Assembly (NCBI RefSeq): GCF_004114915.1
Contig: NZ_CP022219.1
Span: forward strand, 5,982,501 to 6,046,500
Origin: Bradyrhizobium guangxiense
GTDB taxonomy: Bacteria; Pseudomonadota; Alphaproteobacteria; Rhizobiales; Xanthobacteraceae
Direction: 5' to 3'
Length of the DNA: 64,000 nt
The position numbers were made by a program, and so were the translations under genes. The notes beneath the pieces are model-generated. The model searched no databases, was not told the DNA's origin, and saw nothing but the letters and a program-made list of their open reading frames with translations. Of this stretch, positions 1 to 11,898 are shown one piece after another (position 1 is the first letter of the stretch; each line of letters begins with the position of its first letter).

Positions 1-21
1 GGGGATGTCGGTGGAGGTCAT
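1..21 (-). CDS. Possible 5' end of a leftward gene cut by the window edge
   Basis: The reverse strand reads ATG from base 21 and stays open to the edge, encoding M-T-S-T-D-I-P. No convincing Shine-Dalgarno sequence is seen, and only seven codons are visible, so no product can be named. It is listed because the next gene, pobA, is also leftward and ends about 230 bases away. Confidence 0.25.
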
Positions 22-148
22 GGCTGTCTCGCGTGTCGTTGGCTGCCGCCATTGAACGCGATGTGGATGACAGTTTCACCGCCTACAAAGTTTTAAACGG
101 GATTTGCGCGGGTGTTTGAAATGGATGGTGTCGCAAGGCACAGATAAG

Positions 149-237
149 GTAGGGTGAGCAAAGCGAAGCGTGCCCACGAGCTTTCGCGATGATAGGAGAA
201 TCGTGGGCACGGCGCTTTGCGCCTTTGCCCGCCCTAC
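149..237. repeat. Imperfect inverted intergenic repeat (GTAGGG...CCCTAC)
   Basis: The ends GTAGGGTGAGCAAAG and CTTTGCCCGCCCTAC are imperfect complements. Inner arms CGTGCCCACGA and TCGTGGGCACG are exact complements. The unit can fold into a long hairpin just past the 3' end of pobA. Elements of this look are common between genes in Bradyrhizobium (family knowledge). It may also end pobA transcription, though no T-run follows. Confidence 0.7.
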
Positions 238-249
238 GGCACTGTTACA

Positions 250-3429
<3,180 letters not shown>

Positions 3430-3431
3430 TC

Positions 3432-4751
3432 ATGAGCACCGATGCCGTCGCCTTAATCGGCTTCGTTTCGTTATTTCTCCTGATGCTGCTACGCGTGCCC
3501 GTCGGCATGGCCATGGGTCTCGTCGGCGTCTCCGGCTTCGCCTATCTCGTCAACGGCAACGCGGCGCTGAAGCTGGTCGGCCAGACCTCGATGCGCACGG
3601 TGACCGACTACACGTTCGGCGTCATCCCGATGTTCCTGCTGATGGGCTCGTTCGTGTCTAACTCCGGCATGAGCCGCGAGCTGTTCCGCGCCGCCAACGG
3701 TTTCGTCGGCCATTTGCGCGGCGGCCTCGGCATCGCCACCGTCGGCGCCTGCGGCGGCTTTGCCGCGATCTGCGGCTCGTCGGGCGCGACCGCCGCGACC
3801 TTCTCCGCCGTCGCCTACCCGGAGATGCGCCGCTTCGGCTATCCGCAGTCCTTTGCCACCGGCGTGATCGCGGCGGGCGGCACGCTGGGCGCGATGCTGC
3901 CGCCCTCCACCGTGCTCGCAGTCTACGGCATCATCACCGAGCAGGACATCGGAAAGCTCTTCATCGCCGGCATCATCCCGGGCCTGCTGGCGATGTCGAT
4001 GTACATGATCACGATCTTCCTGATCGGCTATTTCCGCCCCGACTTCCTGCCCAAAGGCAAGGTGACGCCGTGGCGCGAGCGCTTTGCCGGATTGAAGGAG
4101 ATCTGGGCGCCGGTGCTGCTGTTCGTGTTCGTGATCGGCGGGCTCTACGGCCTGCCGTTCCTGCCGCGCTTCACTCCGACCGAAGCCGGCGGCGTCGGCG
4201 CCGCCGGCGCGTTCATCATCGGCGTGCTGACGGGCCGCCTCGACCGCGAGAAGATCCTGGCCTCGCTGCTGCAGGCGACGCGCACCGCGGCCGCCGTCTT
4301 CACCGTGCTAATCGGCGCGCTGATCTTCGGCTATTTCCTCACGGTGACGCAGACGCCGCAGAAGGTGACGGAATTCCTCACCGGCCTCGGCCTCGGCAGC
4401 TACGGCGTGCTGGCGCTTATCATGGTGATGTATCTGGTGCTCGGCTGCCTGATGGACGCCATGGCGATGATCATCCTCACCGTGCCGATCATCTTCCCCG
4501 TCATCACGCATCTCGGCTTCGATCCGATCTGGTTCGGCGTCATCATCGTGATGCCCGTCGAGCTCGGCCTGATCCCCCCGCCGGTCGGCATGAACGTCTT
4601 CGTCATCAAGAGCGTGGTGAAGGACGTCTCCTTCTCCACCATCTTCAAGGGCGTGATCCCGTTCGTGGTCACGGACCTGATCCGTCTCGTGATCCTGATC
4701 GCCTTCCCGCTGCTGGCGACCTGGTTGCCGACCCGTATGATGGCGAATTGA
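3432..4751 (+). CDS. TRAP transporter large permease (DctM family)
   Basis: The sodium-coupled channel subunit: 439 residues with about 12 membrane segments. ATG 3432 follows the DctQ stop by two bases. Family features seen are the N-terminal LLRVPVGMAMGLVG, the GSSGATAATFSAVAYPEM re-entrant region and the GTLGAMLPPST stretch. It forms the membrane part of the uptake system with the genes at 1684 and 2920. Confidence 0.9.
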   Translation: MSTDAVALIGFVSLFLLMLLRVPVGMAMGLVGVSGFAYLVNGNAALKLVGQTSMRTVTDYTFGVIPMFLLMGSFVSNSGMSRELFRAANGFVGHLRGGLGIATVGACGGFAAICGSSGATAATFSAVAYPEMRRFGYPQSFATGVIAAGGTLGAMLPPSTVLAVYGIITEQDIGKLFIAGIIPGLLAMSMYMITIFLIGYFRPDFLPKGKVTPWRERFAGLKEIWAPVLLFVFVIGGLYGLPFLPRFTPTEAGGVGAAGAFIIGVLTGRLDREKILASLLQATRTAAAVFTVLIGALIFGYFLTVTQTPQKVTEFLTGLGLGSYGVLALIMVMYLVLGCLMDAMAMIILTVPIIFPVITHLGFDPIWFGVIIVMPVELGLIPPPVGMNVFVIKSVVKDVSFSTIFKGVIPFVVTDLIRLVILIAFPLLATWLPTRMMAN

Positions 4752-4763
4752 CGAGGTGAAGCG

Positions 4764-5225
4764 ATGACCACGCCGACGTTGGAAACAAAGCACGTCTTCA
4801 CCATCACTGCCCGCATCGGCGACGTCGTCACCGCCGGCGAGACCGGCATCGGCGTGCGCCGCATCATTCCGATCATCGGCGGTGACGTGCAGGGCGCGAT
4901 CTCCGGCAAGGTGCTGCCGTTCGGCGCCGACTTCCAGACCATCCGTCCCAACGAGCTGATCGATCTCGAAGCGAGGTACGCCTTCGAGACCGGCGACGGC
5001 GCCGTGGTCTATGTCGAGAACAAGGGCATGCGCTTCGGGCCCGTCGAGCTGCTGCAGAAGCTCAAGCGCGGCGAGCCGGTCGATCCCAAGCTGATCTATT
5101 TCCGCACCGTACCGCGGTTCGAGACCGGGCACGCGAAGTATCGCTGGCTGATGGAGCACCTTTTTGTCGGCTCGGCCGCGCGGCACGCGGACCGGGTGGT
5201 GATCGACGTGCATCAGGTGATGTGA
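4764..5225 (+). CDS. DUF3237 domain protein
   Basis: 153 residues, reading as a DUF3237 beta-barrel protein: an N-terminal ITARIGDVVTAGETGIGVRRI, then GGDVQGAISGKVLPFGADFQ, then a central ARYAFETGDGAVVYVENKGMRFGP and a C-terminal YFRTVPRFETG. Function is unknown for the family, but members often sit in aromatic-degradation operons. It starts 12 bases after dctM with a GAGGTGAAG ribosome site, so it is the last gene of the transporter operon. A hairpin follows at 5238. Confidence 0.8.
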   Translation: MTTPTLETKHVFTITARIGDVVTAGETGIGVRRIIPIIGGDVQGAISGKVLPFGADFQTIRPNELIDLEARYAFETGDGAVVYVENKGMRFGPVELLQKLKRGEPVDPKLIYFRTVPRFETGHAKYRWLMEHLFVGSAARHADRVVIDVHQVM

Positions 5226-5237
5226 GGGCCGCGACCT

Positions 5238-5267
5238 CGTCATTGCGTGCGTAGCGAAGCAATGACG
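5238..5267. terminator. Hairpin after the TRAP operon (CGTCATTGC...GCAATGACG)
   Basis: Nine-base exact arms around a 12-base loop, 12 bases after the DUF3237 stop. There is no T-run. The sequence resembles the short repeats scattered in Bradyrhizobium genomes, and it may end or stabilise the upstream transcript. Confidence 0.5.
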
Positions 5268-5370
5268 GGGAATGTTATTGTAGTTGAGCTCCACAACCCA
5301 TTTTTTCCGACGCGAGGCGCCCGCCGGAGCCATATCCTAACCCCGTCCCTCCTTGACTCCTCCAGAATTC

Positions 5371-5385
5371 GTTATACAACATAAC
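5371..5385. promoter_or_regulatory. Candidate operator GTTATACAACATAAC before the hydroxycinnamate operon
   Basis: Exact arms GTTAT and ATAAC around a 5-base spacer, 20 bases before the crotonase start and just downstream of a possible -35 box TTGACT (5353-5358). Twelve of 14 bases match the site at 1488-1501 near pobA. A repressor bound here would block transcription; CoA-ester-responsive MarR proteins play this role in related pathways, but none is encoded nearby. Confidence 0.5.
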
Positions 5386-5404
5386 TATTCTGACAAGGAC
5401 GCAA

Positions 5405-6214
5405 ATGACACAGGGAAACGCCGAAACCGCTGACGCGGGTGCCTCCGGGCTATTGAAGATCGAGCGGGCGGACCGGGTTCTGACCGTGGGTCTGAACCGG
5501 CCGGCCAAGCGCAATGCGCTCAACGACGGCATCATCCTGGAAATCGGCAAGTGTTTCGCGTCCCTGCCCGAGGATATCGGCGCGGTCGTCATCCACGGCA
5601 TCGGCGATCATTTCTCCAGCGGCCTCGACCTCTCCGAACTGACCGAGCATGACGCGACCGGCGGCCTGCTGCATTCCCAGATGTGGCACCGGGTGTTCGA
5701 CCGCATCCAGTACAGCCGCGTGCCCGTGATCGCGGCGCTCAGGGGCGCGGTGATCGGCGGCGGGCTGGAGCTGGCCTGCTCGGCGCATATCCGCGTCGCC
5801 GAGCCCTCGACCTATTTCGCGCTGCCGGAGGGACAGCGCGGCATCTTCGTCGGCGGCGGCGGCTCGGTGCGGCTGCCGCGGGTGATCGGCGTCGCCAGGA
5901 TGATGGACATGATGCTGACCGGCCGCGTCTACAGCGCGACCGAAGGCGCGTCCTACGGCTTCGCGCAATATGTGACGGAAAGCGGCAACGCGCTCGGCAA
6001 GGCGATGGAGCTTGCGACCAAGGTCGCGTCCAATGCGCCGCTGACGAATTTCGCCGTGCTTCAGGCGCTGCCGATGATCGCGGAGGCCAATCCGCAGACC
6101 GGCCTGCTGATGGAGTCGCTGATGGCCACCGTGGCCCAGAGCGACAAGGAGGCGAAGCGCCGGATCCGCGAATTCCTTGAGCACAAGACCGCAAAGGTGA
6201 AGCCCAAGTCATGA
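5405..6214 (+). CDS. Enoyl-CoA hydratase (crotonase), probably acting on hydroxycinnamoyl-CoA
   Basis: 269 residues of the crotonase fold. Both catalytic glutamates of classical hydratases are present: Glu122 in GGGLELAC and Glu142 in ALPEGQRG, 20 residues apart as in rat mitochondrial hydratase. Classical hydroxycinnamoyl-CoA hydratase-lyases keep only the second, so simple hydration is favoured here. The stop overlaps the ligase start (ATGA at 6211), which shows translational coupling. Inferred role: hydration of coumaroyl- or feruloyl-CoA made by the next gene. Confidence 0.8.
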   Translation: MTQGNAETADAGASGLLKIERADRVLTVGLNRPAKRNALNDGIILEIGKCFASLPEDIGAVVIHGIGDHFSSGLDLSELTEHDATGGLLHSQMWHRVFDRIQYSRVPVIAALRGAVIGGGLELACSAHIRVAEPSTYFALPEGQRGIFVGGGGSVRLPRVIGVARMMDMMLTGRVYSATEGASYGFAQYVTESGNALGKAMELATKVASNAPLTNFAVLQALPMIAEANPQTGLLMESLMATVAQSDKEAKRRIREFLEHKTAKVKPKS

Positions 6215-8094
6215 GCGCGCAGCCGTCCTCTTCCAGCATGGAGCGCGGCGCGAACACTTTTCCGCTGCGGCCCATCTCGTTCGGCGATCCCGCCGTCAAC
6301 ATCGAGCGGCGCGACGACGGCACGATCTATCTCAGGCCGAAGCAGCCGCTCGGCGACTATCCCGTGCGCATCACCGATCGCCTGCATCACTGGGCGACGA
6401 CGACGCCGGAGCGGGTCTTCATGGCCGAGCGCGAAGGCGGCCGCGGCTGGCGCAAGCTCACTTACGCCGAGCTGCTCATTGCGAGCCGGCACATTGCATC
6501 GGGCCTGATTGCGCGCGGCCTGTCCGCGGAGCGGCCGGTCGTCATCCTCTCCGGCAACTCGATCGACCACGCCTTGCTCGCCTTCGGTGCGTTCTATGCC
6601 GGCATTCCGTTCTGCCCGGTATCGCCGGCCTATTCGCTGGTGTCGAAGGACTACGGCAAGCTGTCCTACCTGATGAAGCTGCTGACGCCCGGGCTGGTCT
6701 TCGCCGAGGATGCCGACAAGTTCGCCGACGCGCTCGCCGCCAATGTCTCGCTGGGCACCGAGATCGCCGCGTCCTATGGCGGCGTGCCGGGCCGCGACGT
6801 CACGACGCTCGCCGACCTGATGGCGACGCCGATCCGCAGCGATCTCGAGGAGGTCCACGGCAGGATCGGCCCCGACACGATCGCAAAGTTCCTGCTGACC
6901 TCGGGCTCGACCGGCAATCCCAAGGCCGTCATCAACACCCAGCGCATGATCTGCGCCAACCAGGTGATGCTGCGCGAGACGCTCGCCTTCCTGAAGGACG
7001 AGCCGCCCGTCATCATCGACTGGCTGCCCTGGAATCACACCTTTGGCGGCAACCACAATATCGGGCTGACGCTCTACAATGGCGGCTCGATGTATCTGGA
7101 CGCCGGAAAGCCGATGCCCGGCGGCATCGAGGAGACCGTGCGCAATCTCCAGGAGATCTCGCCGACGGTCTATTTCAACGTGCCAAAGGGCTATGAATCG
7201 CTGCTGCCCTATCTGCGCGACGACCAGGGCCTGCGTGCAAAATTCTTCGACCGGCTGCATGCGATGTTCTTCTCGGGCGCCGCGCTCTCGCCGTTCATCT
7301 GGGACAGCCTCGATGAGCTCGCGGTGAAGGAAAAAGGCTACCGCGTGCCGATGCTGACCGGCTTGGGGGCGACCGAGACCGCGCCGTTCTTCATGTCGGT
7401 CACCCCACGCCCCAGCCGCTCCGGCCATGTCGGCCTTCCCGTCTCCGGCAACGACGCCAAGCTGGTGCCGAACAACGGCAAGCTGGAAGTGCGCGCCAAG
7501 GGGCCGAACGTCATGCCCGGCTACTGGCGCCAGCCCGACATCAGCGCGAAATCCTTCGACGAGGAAGGATTCTACAAGATGGGTGATGCGCTGAAGCCGT
7601 CCGACCCTGAGGATCTCAATGCCGGATTCGATTTCGACGGCCGTGTCGGTGAAGACTTCAAGCTCGCCAGCGGCACCTGGGTCAGCGTCGGCCCCTTGCG
7701 CGCGCGCCTCACGGCGGCCTGCGCGCCGCTGGTGCGCGACGTCGTCATCGCCGGCATCAACCGCGACGAGATCTCCGCCCTCGTCGTGCTCGACCTCGAC
7801 GGCTGCCGGCTGATCAATCCGACGCTGCCGACCGACGACCTCGTCGTCGCGACGCGCGACCGGCTGGGGCGCGAAGCCTTCCGCGAGCGCCTGACCCGTT
7901 TCCTCAGCCAGGCCACCGGCTCCTCGACCCGGATCACGCGCGCCATCCTGATGGACGCGCCGCTCTCGATCGACAAGGGCGAGGTCACCGACAAGGGCTC
8001 GATCAACCAGCGCGCGGTGCTCGAGCATCGCACCGAATTGATCGAGGAGCTCTACGCTGCCAATCCGTCCAACCGTGTGATATCGGTCGGATAA
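6211..8094 (+). CDS. Feruloyl/p-coumaroyl-CoA synthetase-like ligase
   Basis: An adenylate-forming acid-CoA ligase of 627 residues, the length typical of feruloyl-CoA synthetases rather than the usual 500-550. The AMP-binding P-loop TSGSTGNPK lies near residue 232. GLGATETAP is the adenine-binding A5 region and [13 protein letters not shown] is the hinge. The end carries a lysine-containing [10 protein letters not shown] in place of the usual PxxxxGK. N-terminal sequence [21 protein letters not shown] is typical of the feruloyl type. It activates the imported acid to its CoA ester. Exact substrate is inferred from context. Confidence 0.8.
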   Translation: MSAQPSSSSMERGANTFPLRPISFGDPAVNIERRDDGTIYLRPKQPLGDYPVRITDRLHHWATTTPERVFMAEREGGRGWRKLTYAELLIASRHIASGLIARGLSAERPVVILSGNSIDHALLAFGAFYAGIPFCPVSPAYSLVSKDYGKLSYLMKLLTPGLVFAEDADKFADALAANVSLGTEIAASYGGVPGRDVTTLADLMATPIRSDLEEVHGRIGPDTIAKFLLTSGSTGNPKAVINTQRMICANQVMLRETLAFLKDEPPVIIDWLPWNHTFGGNHNIGLTLYNGGSMYLDAGKPMPGGIEETVRNLQEISPTVYFNVPKGYESLLPYLRDDQGLRAKFFDRLHAMFFSGAALSPFIWDSLDELAVKEKGYRVPMLTGLGATETAPFFMSVTPRPSRSGHVGLPVSGNDAKLVPNNGKLEVRAKGPNVMPGYWRQPDISAKSFDEEGFYKMGDALKPSDPEDLNAGFDFDGRVGEDFKLASGTWVSVGPLRARLTAACAPLVRDVVIAGINRDEISALVVLDLDGCRLINPTLPTDDLVVATRDRLGREAFRERLTRFLSQATGSSTRITRAILMDAPLSIDKGEVTDKGSINQRAVLEHRTELIEELYAANPSNRVISVG

Positions 8095-8119
8095 GAAATC
8101 ACCGCACCAGGAGAACGCC

Positions 8120-8881
8120 ATGTTGTTGAAGGATCAGGCAGCCATCGTCACCGGCGGCGCATCGGGACTGGGCGCGGCCACCGCGCGGAAGCTGGCGGCG
8201 CAGGGCGCCAAGGTCGCGGTCTGCGATCTCAATGCCAAGCTGGCTGAGACGGTCGCCGCCGAGATCAAGGGCGTCGCCGTGACCTGCGACGTCTCCGATG
8301 CCGCCTCCGCCGAGGCTGCGGTCGCGCAGGCTGCGAAAGCTCACGGCCCGGCGCGCGTGCTGGTCAATTGCGCCGGCATCGGCGTCGCCAAGCGCGTGGT
8401 CGGCCGCGACGGCCCGATGGCGCTCGCCGATTTCGACAAGGTGATCAAGGTCAATCTGATCGGCACCTTCAACATGCTGCGCCTCGCCGCCACCGAGATG
8501 TCCAAGCTGGAGCCGCAGGCCACCGGCGAACGCGGCGTCATCATCAACACGGCCTCCGTCGCCGCCTATGACGGCCAGATCGGCCAATCCGCCTATTCGG
8601 CGTCCAAGGGCGGAATCGTCGGCATGACGCTGCCGATCGCGCGCGAGCTGGCGCAGTTCGGCATCCGCGTGCTGACCATCGCACCCGGCCTGTTCCTGAC
8701 CCCGCTGCTCGCCAATCTGCCGCAGGAAGCCCAGGATTCGCTGGCCGCCGCGATCCCCTTCCCGCGCCGGCTCGGCCAGGCCGACGAATTCGCCGCGCTC
8801 GCGCTGCACATGGTCGAGAACGCGTACCTGAACGGCGAAGTGGTGCGCCTCGACGGCTCGCTGCGCATGGCGCCGAAGTAA
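8120..8881 (+). CDS. Short-chain dehydrogenase, 3-hydroxyacyl-CoA dehydrogenase type 2-like
   Basis: 253 residues with NAD-binding TGGASGLG at the N terminus, NCAG, and an intact catalytic Ser...YSASK. The sequence resembles HSD10-type enzymes that oxidise 3-hydroxyacyl-CoA, including the late [17 protein letters not shown] region. It starts 25 bases after the ligase with an AGGAGA ribosome site. In this operon it could oxidise the beta-hydroxy ester left by the hydratase, arguing for a beta-oxidative rather than retro-aldol route. Confidence 0.82.
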   Translation: MLLKDQAAIVTGGASGLGAATARKLAAQGAKVAVCDLNAKLAETVAAEIKGVAVTCDVSDAASAEAAVAQAAKAHGPARVLVNCAGIGVAKRVVGRDGPMALADFDKVIKVNLIGTFNMLRLAATEMSKLEPQATGERGVIINTASVAAYDGQIGQSAYSASKGGIVGMTLPIARELAQFGIRVLTIAPGLFLTPLLANLPQEAQDSLAAAIPFPRRLGQADEFAALALHMVENAYLNGEVVRLDGSLRMAPK

Positions 8882-8903
8882 CTTCGTAAGTAAGGCGCGA
8901 CAG

Positions 8904-9323
8904 ATGTTCGTGAACCGGCGCGAGGTCCAGGTCCAGTGGGGCGATTGCGACCCCGCCAACATCGTCTACTACCCGCGCTATTTCGCGATGTTCGACGATT
9001 CGACCTCGACCCTGTTCGAGGTCGCCGGTTTCTCCAAGCAGGATCTGGTCCGCAAATACGGCCTGGTGGGCATCCCCATGGTCGACACGCGGGCCAAGTT
9101 CTACATCCCCTCGACCTATGGCGACTGGATCACCATTGAAACGAAGATCGAGAGCATCAAGCGCTCGAGCTTCGAGGTGAAGCACAACGTTTACAAGGGC
9201 GAGGCGCTGGCGATCGAGGGCTTCGAGACCCGCGTCCTGGTCGGCCGCGATCCCGTTAACCCCGACAAGCTGAAATCGGCACCATTCCCGGCGGAAATGG
9301 TAGCCAAATTCACCGGAAGCTAA
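8904..9323 (+). CDS. 4-hydroxybenzoyl-CoA thioesterase-like hot-dog protein
   Basis: 139 residues, single hot-dog domain. The start VQWGDCDPANIVYYPRYFAMFDD matches the active-site region of the Pseudomonas 4-hydroxybenzoyl-CoA thioesterase, with the catalytic Asp in CDPAN. It would release free 4-hydroxybenzoate from its CoA ester, supplying PobA. It follows the dehydrogenase by 22 bases. Other acyl-CoA substrates cannot be ruled out from sequence alone. Confidence 0.83.
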   Translation: MFVNRREVQVQWGDCDPANIVYYPRYFAMFDDSTSTLFEVAGFSKQDLVRKYGLVGIPMVDTRAKFYIPSTYGDWITIETKIESIKRSSFEVKHNVYKGEALAIEGFETRVLVGRDPVNPDKLKSAPFPAEMVAKFTGS

Positions 9324-9400
9324 ATCGCCGCATCACCAAAAGAGGGGGCTGAATTACCCCCCGATTTCTGCTTTCAAAGAACACGTCAAGGGAGGAATAG

Positions 9401-10552
9401 ATGAAACGCTTTTACCTGACTGCCGCGATTGCCGCGGCGACGCTCGCCCTGCCGGCGCTGCCCGCGCTGGCCCAGACTAGCGAAATCACCATCGGCATCA
9501 CCACCACCACGACCGGGCCCGGCGCGGCGCTGGGCATTCCCGAGCGCAACGCGCTGGAATTCGTGCCGAAGGAGATCGGCGGCGTGCCGCTGAAGGTGAT
9601 CGTGCTCGACGACGGCGGCGACCCCACCACCGCGACCACCAACGCCCGCCGTTTCGTGACCGAATCCAAGGCCGACATCATCATGGGCTCGGCGCTGACG
9701 CCGCCGACCATCGCGGTCTCCAACGTCGCCAATGAAGCCGGCATTCCGCACTTTGGCCTGGCGCCCTTCCCGATCACGCCCGAGCGCATGAAGTGGTCGG
9801 TGGCGATGCCGCAGCCGATTCCGATCGTCGGCAAGGTGCTGTACGACCACATGAAGGCCAAGGGCGTGAAGACGCTCGGCTATATCGGCTATTCGGACTC
9901 CTATGGCGACCTCTGGTTCAACGACCTCAAGGCCCAGGCCGTGCCGATGGGCATGACCATCGTCGACGAGGAGCGCTTTGCCCGTCCCGACACGTCGGTG
10001 ACCGGACAGGTGCTGAAGCTCGTTGCCGCCAATCCCGACGCGATCCTGGTCGGCGCATCCGGCACCGCGGCCGCGCTGCCGCAGACCGAGTTGCGCGAAC
10101 GCGGCTACAAGGGCCTGATCTACCAGACCCATGGTGCCGCCAGCATGGACTTCATCCGCATCGCCGGCAAAGCGGCGGAAGGCGTGCTGATGGCCTCGGG
10201 CCCGGTAATGGACCCGGAGGACCAGCCTGACAGCGCGCTCACCAAGAAGCCGGGCCTCGCGCTCAACTCGGCCTATGAGGCCAAATACGGCCCGAACAGC
10301 CGCAGCCAGTTCGCCGGCCATTCCTACGACGCCTTCGAGATCCTGAAGCGTGTCGTCCCCGTGGCGCTGAAGACGGCCAAGCCCGGCACGCCGGAATTCC
10401 GCGAAGCCATCCGTCAGGCGCTGCTGTCGGAAAAGGACCTCGCGGCAAGCCAGGGCGTCTACAACTTCACCGAAAAGGACCGCTACGGCGTCGACGAACG
10501 CGCCCGCATCCTGCTCACGGTGAAGGACGGCAAGTATTCGCTGGTGAAGTGA
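9401..10552 (+). CDS. ABC transporter substrate-binding protein (LivK/type I family)
   Basis: 383 residues with a signal peptide cleaved near ALA-QTSE and a two-lobe periplasmic-binding fold (EITIGITTTTTGPGAALGIPERNALE). Strong GGGAGG ribosome site, 77 bases after the thioesterase; a small GGGGG/CCCCC hairpin lies between. No permease or ATPase genes follow, so it must work with a transporter elsewhere or as an orphan. The operon suggests an aromatic acid ligand, as for CouP-type proteins of Rhodopseudomonas (inference). Confidence 0.85.
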   Translation: MKRFYLTAAIAAATLALPALPALAQTSEITIGITTTTTGPGAALGIPERNALEFVPKEIGGVPLKVIVLDDGGDPTTATTNARRFVTESKADIIMGSALTPPTIAVSNVANEAGIPHFGLAPFPITPERMKWSVAMPQPIPIVGKVLYDHMKAKGVKTLGYIGYSDSYGDLWFNDLKAQAVPMGMTIVDEERFARPDTSVTGQVLKLVAANPDAILVGASGTAAALPQTELRERGYKGLIYQTHGAASMDFIRIAGKAAEGVLMASGPVMDPEDQPDSALTKKPGLALNSAYEAKYGPNSRSQFAGHSYDAFEILKRVVPVALKTAKPGTPEFREAIRQALLSEKDLAASQGVYNFTEKDRYGVDERARILLTVKDGKYSLVK

Positions 10553-10577
10553 GTGCGGCGCGAGTTTTGAGACGACG

Positions 10578-10610
10578 AGAGCCGGCCTGATGGGCCGGCT
10601 CTTGTGTTTT
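10578..10610 (+). terminator. Rho-independent terminator of the hydroxycinnamate operon
   Basis: A perfect 10-base stem AGAGCCGGCC / GGCCGGCTCT with a 5-base loop, followed by TGTGTTTT, 25 bases after the binding-protein stop. Confidence 0.85.
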
Positions 10611-10632
10611 CAGCTCCAGACACCCTCTGGCT

Positions 10633-10716
10633 GTCATGCCCGGGCTTGTCCTGGGCATCCACGTTCTTTGGAGCCTGCGGGAAGGCGTGGATGGCCGGGA
10701 CAAGCCCGGCCATGAC
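10633..10716. repeat. GTCATGCCCGGGCTTG...CAAGCCCGGCCATGAC inverted repeat
   Basis: The ends are nearly perfect complements, as are the inner arms TCCACG and CGTGGA, giving a long hairpin about 84 bases in length. It lies between the operon terminator and the convergent GST gene. This is a typical Bradyrhizobium intergenic repeat. Confidence 0.75.
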
Positions 10717-10761
10717 GATATGGTAGATTTCGCGCCACAAACTCGAAGCGTCGTATCAGAC

Positions 10762-11490
10762 TCAAGCCGCCTGCCGCAGCGGGATCCAGGCGAACTCGGG
10801 ATAGTACGTCTCCATCATGCGGTCGACATAGGCGGTGAGGTTTGGAAATCCCTCGGCGCGTTGGCGCAGGGCGGATTCGAAGAAGGGCGTCAGGACCCCC
10901 CCGAGCATACCGAAGGCGGTGGCATCGACGCCGCAGGGCTTGTTGCCCATCAGGTACGCCTTGTCGCCGAGCTGCACCGACAGCGCGAACAGCGAGCGCA
11001 CGGCGAGGTCGACATCGTCATCAGGCGCGTGGCGGCCGAGGCCCGAGAGCAGATAGTTCTCGGCGACGCGGAATTGCGCGTCCTCGCGCAGCTTCTCGCG
11101 GTTGTGTTCCGGTGCGCCGTCGAAGAAATGCGCAGGCCCCTTGGCGAAATTGACCGGATCGACCCAGCGCGCCCCGACCAGCCCCCAGTAGATATGATGC
11201 TCGACCATGCGCTCGAACGCCCAGGCCTGCGCACGCTCGGCCAGCGTGAGGCTGGCATCGAAATCGAAGCCGTAACGGCGCTCGATATGGGCGCGGATGA
11301 AGGTGGAATCAGCCACCGCCTCACCGCCGTCGTCGATGAACGGCAGTTGCCCTTTGGGCGAGGCCGGCGGCATCGCCCGCTCCTTCCGGTAGGGCAGTCC
11401 CGCCATCTTGAGCTGCACCTCGGTCTTGGTGACGAAGGGGCTGATTTCAGGCAGGCCGAAGCCGGTGCCAAAGCCGTAAAGCGTGATCAT
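10762..11490 (-). CDS. Glutathione S-transferase family protein
   Basis: 242 residues. An N-terminal thioredoxin-like half (ITLYGFGTGFGLPEISPFVTKTEVQLKMAGL, then KGQLPFIDDGG) is followed by an all-helical C-terminal half with the GDKAYLMGNKPCGVDATAFG motif, as in metaxin/Fax-like transferases. Ribosome site AGGAGAG. It lies 35 bases after a small leftward gene and is probably in one operon with it, divergent from a WYL regulator at 11899. A second GST-WYL pair lies at 18606-20318. Substrate unknown. Confidence 0.8.
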   Translation of the reverse strand: MITLYGFGTGFGLPEISPFVTKTEVQLKMAGLPYRKERAMPPASPKGQLPFIDDGGEAVADSTFIRAHIERRYGFDFDASLTLAERAQAWAFERMVEHHIYWGLVGARWVDPVNFAKGPAHFFDGAPEHNREKLREDAQFRVAENYLLSGLGRHAPDDDVDLAVRSLFALSVQLGDKAYLMGNKPCGVDATAFGMLGGVLTPFFESALRQRAEGFPNLTAYVDRMMETYYPEFAWIPLRQAA

Positions 11491-11525
11491 GCGATCTCTC
11501 CTGGACCTGCGAAAGTTTGGGGAAC

Positions 11526-11786
11526 CTAGTGACCGGCTGCTGCCACCATGGTGGCAGCAGCCGTGATATCTTCTGCGAAACGGGCCCCTCGCCAGGCGCG
11601 GCCCATGATGTGGCGGACCAGCGCGTTCGCGGCCTGGGTCAGCGAGCGTTCAGCCAGGCTTGCGAGGGCAAACCGGAGGTCGACGGCCATGAGATCGAGC
11701 GAAACCAGGCGGCCGAACACCGATGCGGACCACGCCTGTGCCCGCAGCATCGGAACGGCCGGGCCGAAATGGGTTGGAATGATCAT
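11526..11786 (-). CDS. Small hypothetical protein, first gene of a WYL-regulated operon
   Basis: 86 residues, starting at ATG 11786 with GAGGA seven bases upstream. Unrecognised. Alanine-rich, with a basic central part (LAERSLTQAANALVRHIMGRAWRGARFAED). Its last codons run through a perfect 28-base palindrome (11535-11562). The position, divergent from the regulator and 35 bases before the GST gene, supports it being real. Moderate confidence because no family is recognised. Confidence 0.5.
   Translation of the reverse strand: MIIPTHFGPAVPMLRAQAWSASVFGRLVSLDLMAVDLRFALASLAERSLTQAANALVRHIMGRAWRGARFAEDITAAATMVAAAGH
11535..11562. repeat. Perfect 28-base palindrome
   Basis: GGCTGCTGCCACC and its exact complement meet around the central CCATGG with no spacer. 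It overlaps the 3' end of the small gene, 45 bases before the GST start. It could be a regulatory or RNA-processing site. There is no T-run on either side. Confidence 0.7.
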
Positions 11787-11832
11787 GGACAAATCCTCTT
11801 CAGTCGCTGTGTTGTCCCGGTATAGAACTCCC

Positions 11833-11856
11833 CTGCTGCCAACATCCTGTCAGCAG
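11833..11856. promoter_or_regulatory. Candidate WYL-regulator operator
   Basis: Arms CTGCTG and CAGCAG flank a 12-base centre that includes ACATCCTGT, 42 bases before the regulator start and 46 before the divergent small gene. The same nine bases form the centre of the palindrome at 19296-19328, beside the second WYL regulator. Confidence 0.55.
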
Positions 11857-11898
11857 CCGCGCGCCCCTTTCTGAAAGACGACCGATAAGAGAATTGTC

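Noticed and set aside
9344..9362. GGGGG/CCCCC hairpin between thioesterase and binding-protein genes as a terminator
   Set aside because: Five-base stem without a T-run; more likely an mRNA processing feature or chance.
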